DNA of 16,633 nucleotides, taken from contig SFFI01000024.1 in assembly GCA_004556925.1 (NCBI GenBank), forward strand, positions 1-16,633. Reading direction: 5' to 3'. The translations under genes and the position numbers were made by a program. A model generated the notes under the pieces. That model worked only from the letters and a program-made list of their open reading frames with translations, was not told the DNA's origin and ran no database searches. Shown piece by piece: positions 7,844-13,734 of this stretch; the first letter of the stretch is position 1; each line of letters starts with the position of its first letter. This stretch comes from Clostridiales bacterium (GTDB lineage Bacteria; Bacillota; Clostridia; Saccharofermentanales; DTU023).

Positions 7844-7942
7844 ATGATTTTTTGTGTATTCTCATTTTCTTTACCCTGGCGGTTTTTTGGCCATTACGTG
7901 TGCGCAGGTGTGGCTTTGTGTTCACTCCGGATCTGCAACTAG
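7844..7942 (+). CDS. Possible 32-residue leader peptide between riboswitch and cbiK
   Basis: An ATG at 7844 is preceded by a strong GGAGGAAGGG ribosome site (GGAGG at 7832-7836, 7 nt spacing), only 36 bases after the B12 box. The frame runs 32 codons to TAG at 7942. The predicted peptide is hydrophobic and aromatic, with four cysteines (C4, C20, C26, C31), one histidine and two short apolar stretches. The remaining 63 bp to cbiK hold no other gene. It could be a translated leader controlled by the riboswitch, a small membrane or metal-binding peptide, or a chance frame using a Shine-Dalgarno-like expression platform. No family is recognised. Confidence 0.35.
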   Translation: MIFCVFSFSLPWRFFGHYVCAGVALCSLRICN

Positions 7943-8005
7943 CGCTGGGATAGTCTCCCTTTAGCTGTGGAAATCATGCCGGATGAAGATAATGGAGGAA
8001 CTATT

Positions 8006-9397
8006 ATGTCACGGAAAAAACCCCTGCTGGCCGCAACTTTAATTCTGCTTATGCTTTTCTCTGTGCTCGCCCTGCCTTTCAGCCTACTGGCGGAAGAAGC
8101 AGAAGACACCCCAGAGGAAGAAGTAACTGCCGAAGAAGGGGAAGAAGAAGAAGAAGAAGAAGAGGAAGTCTGGGTTGCACCCGAACCGAAGCCTGTTGTC
8201 CTGGTGGTGAGTTTTGGTACCAGCTATAACGACAACCGCGCCCTCACCATCGGCGCTCTAGAAGAGGCTGTCGCCAAAGCCTTCCCCGACCACGAAATGC
8301 GTAGGGCTTTCACCAGCTCAATTATTATCAACAAGCTGCACGCTCGGGATGGCGAGAGAATTGATAATGTAACGCAAGCCCTGTACCGACTTTTAGCAGA
8401 TGGCGTCAAAGATGTTATCGTCGTTCCCACCCATGTCATGCAAGGCTATGAATACGACGATACTATCGCCGAAATCAAACCATTTGTTGATAAGTTTGAA
8501 TCCCTCAAAGTCTCCAGCGGTCTTTTGATGAGTGATGAAGATTACAAAACAGTCGCTCAAATTCTGGTAGATCATACTGAGGATGCTAATCAAGAAGATA
8601 CGGCCATCGTCTGGATGGGACACGGCACCTCCCATGCCGCCAATGCCACCTATGGCAAGATGGACCAAGTCTTAAAAGATTTAGGCCATAGCAATTATTA
8701 TATTGGCACAGTTGAAGGAACCCCCACCTTGGAAGATACCCTGGCTGCCGCACAAGCGGGCAACTACAGCAAAGTGGTTCTCCTCCCCTTCATGATTGTT
8801 GCAGGTGACCACGCCAACAATGATATGTCTGGCGATGAGCCTGACAGCTGGAAGTCCCAATTTGAAGCAGCTGGCTTCGAGGTCGAATGCCGGTTGGAAG
8901 GCATGGGCTCCTATGCTGAAATCCAAGACCTGATCATTGAACATGCCAAGGCCGCTGTGAATGTAGCAGATTTAAAAGAAGCTAATGAAGACAATACCGC
9001 AGTCGAAGAAGCCGCTGTTCATGAGGGGCCTATCACAGCAGATATGCTGCAAGATGGAACCTATGAGATCAACGTCGAGAGCTCTTCATCCATGTTCAAT
9101 ATTGTCAAAGCAGAATTAACCGTAGCCGAAGGTAAGATGACCTGCGCCATGACCATGAGCGGCAAGGGTTACCTCTACCTCTTCATGGGAACTGGCGAGG
9201 AAGCCGCTGCTGCTTCAGAAGACGCCTATATTCCCTTCGAAGAAGTGGAAGACGAACACGTTTTCACCGTCCCCGTAGAAGCCTTGGACCAAGAAACGGA
9301 TTATGCCGCTTTCTCCAAGCGTAAAGAAACCTGGTATGACCGCACCCTGGTTTTCTCCTCAGGGATGCTGCCAGAAGAGGCCTACGCTAACAAATAA
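8006..9397 (+). CDS. cbiK: Exported sirohydrochlorin cobaltochelatase CbiK with extra C-terminal domain
   Basis: CbiK inserts Co2+ into sirohydrochlorin (or reduced precorrin-2) without ATP. Order in the 463-residue product: signal peptide (1-29, apolar core LLAATLILLMLF, likely cut after LLA, no lipobox cysteine); Glu-rich linker (30-63) with nine consecutive Glu at 46-54; CbiK domain (about 64-330); second domain (about 343-463). The chelatase core has VSFGTSYND, RAFTSSII, THVMQGYEY (H143, E149), WMGHGTSH (H206) and LVAGDH-type VAGDHANNDM (H269). H206 and H269 align with the metal-binding His145 and His207 of Salmonella CbiK. The C-terminal domain resembles the N-terminal domain of the next gene's product. 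The start has GGAGGA 6 nt upstream; a longer frame from 7967 lacks this. It is the first sizeable gene of the riboswitch-led unit. Periplasmic CbiK is known in Desulfovibrio; the fused domain is the unusual part. Confidence 0.93.
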   Translation: MSRKKPLLAATLILLMLFSVLALPFSLLAEEAEDTPEEEVTAEEGEEEEEEEEEVWVAPEPKPVVLVVSFGTSYNDNRALTIGALEEAVAKAFPDHEMRRAFTSSIIINKLHARDGERIDNVTQALYRLLADGVKDVIVVPTHVMQGYEYDDTIAEIKPFVDKFESLKVSSGLLMSDEDYKTVAQILVDHTEDANQEDTAIVWMGHGTSHAANATYGKMDQVLKDLGHSNYYIGTVEGTPTLEDTLAAAQAGNYSKVVLLPFMIVAGDHANNDMSGDEPDSWKSQFEAAGFEVECRLEGMGSYAEIQDLIIEHAKAAVNVADLKEANEDNTAVEEAAVHEGPITADMLQDGTYEINVESSSSMFNIVKAELTVAEGKMTCAMTMSGKGYLYLFMGTGEEAAAASEDAYIPFEEVEDEHVFTVPVEALDQETDYAAFSKRKETWYDRTLVFSSGMLPEEAYANK

Positions 9398-9420
9398 GCA
9401 AGAATCCTTGTTTCAGATCT

Positions 9421-9493
9421 GTGCCTCAGTAGTAGGGGCGCGTCACTAGTCCAGTTAGCCTGCCCCTCATGAACTGAGAACCGTAACGAGCAC
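9421..9493 (+). other. Structured spacer RNA after cbiK
   Basis: Nested complementary segments can form one long irregular stem: GTGC 9421-9424 with GCAC 9490-9493, CTCAG 9425-9429 with CTGAG 9474-9478, and AGGGGC 9434-9439 with GCCCCT 9462-9467. The 22-base apical part is unpaired or weakly paired. The sequence does not match a riboswitch class I recognise: a CTGAGA word recalls the TPP element, but the other TPP blocks are missing. It lies between the cbiK stop and the terminator-like hairpin, so it could affect read-through into the importer genes or mRNA stability. Confidence 0.4.
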
Positions 9494-9521
9494 ATCATTG
9501 CTCCAAGACAATAAGCAAGAC

Positions 9522-9569
9522 TCCTCGGGCCCGCCTGTTAACACAGGTGGATCCGAGGAATGCTTTTTT
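9522..9569 (+). terminator. Terminator-like hairpin between cbiK and the importer genes
   Basis: An outer 7-bp stem (TCCTCGG 9522-9528 with CCGAGGA 9553-9559) and an inner 8-bp stem (9531-9538 with 9543-9550, one G-T pair, TAAC loop) are separated by a 2-nt internal loop. Six T follow at 9564-9569, four bases after the stem. It sits 25 bp before the start of the binding-protein gene. As there is no separate promoter evident, it may act as a partial terminator setting the cbiK-to-importer ratio. The four-base gap before the T-run makes it weaker than an ideal terminator. Confidence 0.6.
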
Positions 9570-9594
9570 AAGCCTTATGGCCAGGGAGGTTGCC

Positions 9595-11220
9595 ATGTCC
9601 CAAAAGCTCAAACCCAACAGAGCCATCGCCTTGCTCTTAACTTTGACCCTCACTTTATCTTTTCTCTTCACCCTACCCCTGCTGGCTGAAAGCCTGGCCG
9701 ATGGGCCCTACCTTGTGGCCGGAGCTATTACAGGGGGCAGCGGCAGGGCTAGCATTGAGTCCCCTGTGCAGCTAAGCGTGCAAAACGGCCAAATAACCGC
9801 CCGGCTGGTGTGGTCCAGTAGCAACTATACCTGGATGGAGATCGCAGGAAAGCGCTACGAGGCCTTGCCCGGTGAAGAATTCTCTACCTTTGAAGTCCCT
9901 GTCAGCCTAGACCAGGACCTCCCTTTTAAGGCTGAAACGGTAGCCATGAGCAAGCCTCATGTCGTGGACTATACCCTACACTTGGAAGCTGATACCCTGG
10001 AAAAAGCCAGCCCAGATGCCCAAGAGCAAGGCACCAGCCGGTCGGGCAGTTCGGGCAAACAGGCGGCAAGCCCAAAGGATAGAGAGGATGGCGGCCTGAC
10101 CGAGGAGGCCTTGGATAAGCTCTACGCCCCGGCAAGTTTGGGTAATGGTTGGAAAGCTGAAGGCAAGCTCGACCTGACCTATGCCCAGCACTTTAGAGTA
10201 GATTACTTCCAAGAGGGTTACGCGCTTATCCGCACCACAGATGGCTCTCGTTACCTGCTCATTCCCCAGGGCAAGCCCATCCCAGATAAGTTGGATGAAG
10301 ATGTTCAATTGATCCCGCTTCCGCTCCAACAGGTTTACATGGCAGCCACAGGCTCCATGGGTTACTTTGCTGCCCTGGAGGCCATGGACAGTCTCGGCTA
10401 TTCCAGTCTGCAGGCCCAAGATTGGTTTGTGGACCCTGCCCGCCAAGCCATGGAAGAGGGCAGCCTGGCCTACGGCGGTAAATATTCCGAACCCAACTAT
10501 GAGCTTCTACTGGCGGGCGGCTGCAAGCTGACCATTGAATCTCTCATGATTAGCCATGCTCCGGAAGTGAAAGAAAAGCTGGAAGATTTGGCTATAACGG
10601 TCTTCGTAGACCTCTCCAGCCAGGAGGCCCATCCCTTGGCACGGACCGAGTGGATCCGTTGCTATGGCACTATGCTGGGCAAGGATCAAGAAGCCCAAGC
10701 GTTTATGGACCAGCAAATCAAGCTGACCCAGCAAGCCGAGGCGCAAGCAGCCAAGGCTTTAGCGGATAGAGGACAAGAAGCCAAAACGGTCGCCTTCTTT
10801 TATATCAATTCCAAGGGCAATGCCGTCACGCGCAAATCTAGTGACTACTTGGCTAAAATGATTGAACTGGCAGGAGGGCATTATATCTTTGATAATCTAG
10901 GAAAATCTAGCCAGAGCATGTCCTCAGTCAATATGGAAATGGAAAAGTTCTACGCCACCGCCCGTGATGCCGATATTATTATCTATAATTCTGCAATCAC
11001 CGGGGAGTTACAAAACATAGACGACCTGCTCGCCTTGAACCCCCTTCTGGCCGAGTTCAAAGCGGTCCAGCATGGCGAGGTCTGGTGCACGGACCGCAAC
11101 CTCTATCAAAGTGCAAGCCAGCATGGACAAATCATCAGGGAGCTTAGCATAATCATCTGTGGGCCGGATGCTAATAACAGCACCGATGGCGACTTAGACT
11201 ATTTCTTTAAGTTAAAATAA
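9595..11220 (+). CDS. ABC importer substrate-binding protein with N-terminal beta-rich domain
   Basis: Extracytoplasmic binding protein (541 residues) of a metal-chelate/cobalamin-type importer. Residues 1-31 are a signal peptide ending LLA, with no lipobox cysteine. Residues about 35-145 form a domain with ADGPYLV, GGSGRASIESP, a WSSSNYTWMEIAGKRY block and FEVPVSLDQDL. It resembles the C-terminal domain of the upstream CbiK. A Ser/Gly/Gln-rich linker (about 145-172, containing EQGTSRSGSSG) leads to the binding fold (about 175-541), with QVYMAATGSMGYF, GGKYSEPNYELLLAGGCKL, ESLMISH, SSQEAHPLARTEWI and a C-terminal HGEVWCTDRNLYQ block typical of TroA/FecB-like lobes. The start has GGGAGG 5 nt upstream; an upstream in-frame ATG (9547) lacks homology. 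It is followed after 1 bp by the permease. The ligand is not known: cobalamin, cobalt or iron tetrapyrrole, or another metal chelate are all possible. Confidence 0.9.
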   Translation: MSQKLKPNRAIALLLTLTLTLSFLFTLPLLAESLADGPYLVAGAITGGSGRASIESPVQLSVQNGQITARLVWSSSNYTWMEIAGKRYEALPGEEFSTFEVPVSLDQDLPFKAETVAMSKPHVVDYTLHLEADTLEKASPDAQEQGTSRSGSSGKQAASPKDREDGGLTEEALDKLYAPASLGNGWKAEGKLDLTYAQHFRVDYFQEGYALIRTTDGSRYLLIPQGKPIPDKLDEDVQLIPLPLQQVYMAATGSMGYFAALEAMDSLGYSSLQAQDWFVDPARQAMEEGSLAYGGKYSEPNYELLLAGGCKLTIESLMISHAPEVKEKLEDLAITVFVDLSSQEAHPLARTEWIRCYGTMLGKDQEAQAFMDQQIKLTQQAEAQAAKALADRGQEAKTVAFFYINSKGNAVTRKSSDYLAKMIELAGGHYIFDNLGKSSQSMSSVNMEMEKFYATARDADIIIYNSAITGELQNIDDLLALNPLLAEFKAVQHGEVWCTDRNLYQSASQHGQIIRELSIIICGPDANNSTDGDLDYFFKLK

Positions 11221-11221
11221 G

Positions 11222-12337
11222 ATGAAAACCGCTATGCAAAAAAATCTAGGAGCGCCAGCGGAAGCCTTTGTATCTGTGGCCAAGATGGACCGGCATGGTC
11301 GGAAGCGCTTCTTCCTGGTCCTGGCCCTGCTGATCCTGGCTTTACACGTGCTCATTTACTTAAATATTAGCCTGGGCTCAGTAGCTGCCAGCAGGCAAGA
11401 GATCTCGGAGGCCTTACGCTACCCCCAGCCCAGCAGTGAACTCAGTCCTGAGGTAACGATGATGCGCGATATTCTCTGGAAAATCCGCCTCCCCCGCCTG
11501 GTGGGCGTTCTACTTCTGGGTGGGGCCCTAGCCTTATCGGGCTTCCTCATGCAGACCTTTTTCCACAATCCCCTGGCCGGGCCCTACATACTTGGCATCT
11601 CTTCTGGAGCCAAGCTCTTTGTGGCCCTCCTGCTTGTCTTTCTCCTCTCCCAGCAGAAGCTCCGTCTGTCCTCTTTTGGCATGATCCTTGCGGCCTTTGC
11701 TGGCTCTATGATGTGTATGGGCTTCATCCTCCTAGTATCTCGTCACGTTGATAATGCCTCCATTCTAGTTGTGGCAGGCGTCATGCTAGGCTACATCTGC
11801 TCGGCTATCACGGAAATCGTCATCACCTTTGCCGATGATGCCAGCCTGGTTAACCTGCACAATTGGTCCAGAGGAAGTTTTTCCGGCATTTCCTGGGACC
11901 ACATCAGAGTCATGGTCTGGCCAATCCTCATCTGCACAATCGGCGTTTTCTTCCTGGCAAAACCCCTGGCAGCCTACCGGCTAGGCGAGGGCTATGCCCG
12001 GAGTGTCGGCGTTAATCTACGCTTGCTCCGTCTGGCTCTCGTCCTCTTTTCCAGCTTCTTATCTGCCTGTGTCACCGCCTTTGCTGGCCCCATCTCCTTT
12101 GTGGGGATTGCTGTGCCCCACCTGGTCAAAGCCTCCCTCCAGTCCTCTCGTCCTCTGTACGTCATGCCGGTCTGCTTCTTGGGCGGTAGCATCTTTTGTT
12201 TAGCCTGTGATCTTATTGCCCGTACCGCCTTCTCTCCCTTAGAGTTGTCCGTGGGCGCCGTTACGGCCATTTTCGGCGCACCCATAGTCATTTATGTCCT
12301 GCTCAAGCGTGGCAAAAACGGGAGTGAAGTCAGATGA
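11222..12337 (+). CDS. FecCD/BtuC-type ABC transporter permease
   Basis: Membrane subunit of a binding-protein-dependent importer for iron chelates, haem, cobalamin or similar ligands. The 371-residue product has the length and several-helix pattern of FecCD proteins. Family signatures: IRLPRLVGVLLLGGALALSG, then MQTFFHNPLAGPYILGISSG, a cytoplasmic-loop RLGEGYARSVGVN that contacts the ATPase, and GPISFVGIAVPHLVK. An N-terminal extension of about 30 residues precedes the first helix (about 31-50). The ATG lies one base after the stop of the binding-protein gene and has no Shine-Dalgarno site of its own, so translation is probably coupled. Its stop overlaps the ATPase start by four bases (ATGA). 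Only one permease gene is present, as expected for a homodimeric BtuC-like pore. Confidence 0.95.
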   Translation: MKTAMQKNLGAPAEAFVSVAKMDRHGRKRFFLVLALLILALHVLIYLNISLGSVAASRQEISEALRYPQPSSELSPEVTMMRDILWKIRLPRLVGVLLLGGALALSGFLMQTFFHNPLAGPYILGISSGAKLFVALLLVFLLSQQKLRLSSFGMILAAFAGSMMCMGFILLVSRHVDNASILVVAGVMLGYICSAITEIVITFADDASLVNLHNWSRGSFSGISWDHIRVMVWPILICTIGVFFLAKPLAAYRLGEGYARSVGVNLRLLRLALVLFSSFLSACVTAFAGPISFVGIAVPHLVKASLQSSRPLYVMPVCFLGGSIFCLACDLIARTAFSPLELSVGAVTAIFGAPIVIYVLLKRGKNGSEVR

Positions 12338-13515
12338 ATCCGGCAAATTTTGACCAGGCAGCAAAAAGTAACACCGGGAATCAGGATTACCTGCTTCAAG
12401 CCCAAAAACTCAGCGTAGGCTACAAGGGAGTCCCTCTTGTAGAAGATATTCAGATCCATCTAAAAGCAGGGCACATCCTCACCCTGATCGGCCCCAACGG
12501 AGCCGGAAAATCCACCTTGCTCAAAACCTTAAGCCGGCAGTTGCAAAGCCTCTCCGGCTGCATCACTCTCGCCGGCCAAGATATTGCCCAGATGGGGGCT
12601 AAAGCCTTTGCCCAGACCCTCTCTGTCCTTTTAACGGACCGCCCCCGCACTGAACGCATGACCAATGCCGAATTAGTAGCCAGCGGCCGTCACCCCTATA
12701 CAAGCTCCTTAGGCAATCTTGGGCCGGAAGATTACCTAGCGGTGGAGGAGAGTCTTAACCTGCTCAACATACAAGATTTGGCAAAAAAAGACTTCATGCA
12801 AGGATCAGATGGACAAAAACAACGCGTCCTATTTGCCCGCACCCTCTGCCAAGGAGCGCGCGTGCTTATCTTAGACGAACCAACCTCCTTCCTGGACATC
12901 CGTTACAAGCTGGATTTACTCACCATCTTGCGTCAATTAGCCCGAGAAAAAGGCCTGGCCATTGTCATGTCTTTGCACGAGCTAGACCTGGCACAGAAAG
13001 TCTCCGACGACCTCCTCTGTATCAAAGATGGGCATATTAAAGCTTATGGGCCTGCTGATCAGCTTTTTCAAAACAGCTTTATTCAAGAGCTTTACGACCT
13101 ACCCGGTTCTTTTAATCCTCATTTCGCAAACCTAGAGATGCCGCCCACCCCTGGCCCCTGCAAAGTTTTCGTCCTCGCAGGCAAGGGACGTGGTATACCC
13201 GTTTATCGGAGATTACAGCAGCACGGCCTGGCCTTTGCTACCGGCGTCCTGCACGAAAATGATTTAGACGCTGAACTCGCCCGTCAGATCGCCAGCCAGC
13301 TCATTACAGAAAAGGCCTTTTACCCTATTAGTGACGCAAGCTTCCACCAAGCCCTAGCGGCTCTCGATCAAGCGGAAATCTTCATTAATGCCCTAGAAGA
13401 AGATGACTTTGGCCCCGGCAATGCGCGTAATCGGGACCTGCGGGACCTGGCCCTCAAGCATTGCCAAAATCCTAGGAGCCTCCGGCAAGTTTCTCCCGAC
13501 CTCTCTGACCTCTAG
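12334..13515 (+). CDS. FecE/BtuD-type ABC ATPase with C-terminal accessory domain
   Basis: ATP-hydrolysing subunit of the importer, 393 residues, against about 255-270 for plain FecE/BtuD. Walker A is GPNGAGKST (53-61), the signature region reads GSDGQKQR (157-164), Walker B is LILDEP (178-183) and the H-loop histidine is H215. The signature has Ser-Asp in place of the usual Leu-Ser-Gly pattern, a variant also known in related chelate transporters. Residues about 276-370 form an added domain (KVFVLAGKGRG, LQQHGLAFATGVLHENDLD, AEIFINALEEDDFG). It looks like a small nucleotide-fold or sensor domain and is found on some anaerobe ABC ATPases; its role is not known to me. The start overlaps the permease stop. 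The gene's last eight codons are repeated just downstream (13517-13545). Confidence 0.94.
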   Translation: MNPANFDQAAKSNTGNQDYLLQAQKLSVGYKGVPLVEDIQIHLKAGHILTLIGPNGAGKSTLLKTLSRQLQSLSGCITLAGQDIAQMGAKAFAQTLSVLLTDRPRTERMTNAELVASGRHPYTSSLGNLGPEDYLAVEESLNLLNIQDLAKKDFMQGSDGQKQRVLFARTLCQGARVLILDEPTSFLDIRYKLDLLTILRQLAREKGLAIVMSLHELDLAQKVSDDLLCIKDGHIKAYGPADQLFQNSFIQELYDLPGSFNPHFANLEMPPTPGPCKVFVLAGKGRGIPVYRRLQQHGLAFATGVLHENDLDAELARQIASQLITEKAFYPISDASFHQALAALDQAEIFINALEEDDFGPGNARNRDLRDLALKHCQNPRSLRQVSPDLSDL

Positions 13516-13545
13516 GGTTTCTCCCGACCTCTCAGGCCTCTAAGG
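13489..13545. repeat. Tandem duplication of the ATPase gene 3' end
   Basis: Positions 13489-13516 carry the last codons of the ATPase gene (VSPDLSDL and TAG); 13517-13545 repeat them with few changes (would read VSPDLSGL and TAA). The second copy lies beyond the stop codon and out of frame with the first, so it is a non-coding duplicate. Confidence 0.85.
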
Positions 13546-13547
13546 AT

Positions 13548-13717
13548 GCCTGTAACACCCTTAACGGAGAAGGCCTGTAACACCCATAACAGAAAAAGGC
13601 CAGACTCCCAAGAGCCTGTAAGCCTGTGCTAACATGTTATGTGGAGACTTACTGCTGGGTCTCCCATAGCTTACTGATGGGGCTTACTACTGGGTCTTCC
13701 ACAGCATACAGATGGGG
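13548..13717. repeat. Spacer of consecutive tandem duplications upstream of copA
   Basis: The 219-bp gap before copA is largely made of short tandem copies. GCCTGTAACACCC occurs at 13548-13560 and again at 13573-13585 (25-bp period), with decayed GCCTGT words at about 13613 and 13622. A 35-bp unit at 13648-13682 is repeated at 13683-13717 with about seven differences. Between them lies a perfect 10-bp palindrome, TAACATGTTA (13630-13639), a possible operator; it does not fit the CopY TACAnnTGTA pattern. No clear promoter for copA was found here. Confidence 0.75.
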
Positions 13718-13734
13718 CTTCCGCAGGGGAATGA

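Noticed and set aside
7572..7953. Several plus-strand open frames over the riboswitch
   Set aside because: They cross conserved riboswitch elements, lack ribosome sites at their starts and show no protein-like pattern. Only the 7844 start has a good ribosome site, and it is listed separately.
9421..9493. TPP or second cobalamin riboswitch in the cbiK-importer spacer
   Set aside because: A CTGAGA word and a stable stem are present, but the remaining conserved TPP blocks and any B12 box are absent.
13630..13639. CopY operator upstream of copA
   Set aside because: The palindrome TAACATGTTA lacks the two-base gap of the TACAnnTGTA motif, and no copY gene is nearby.
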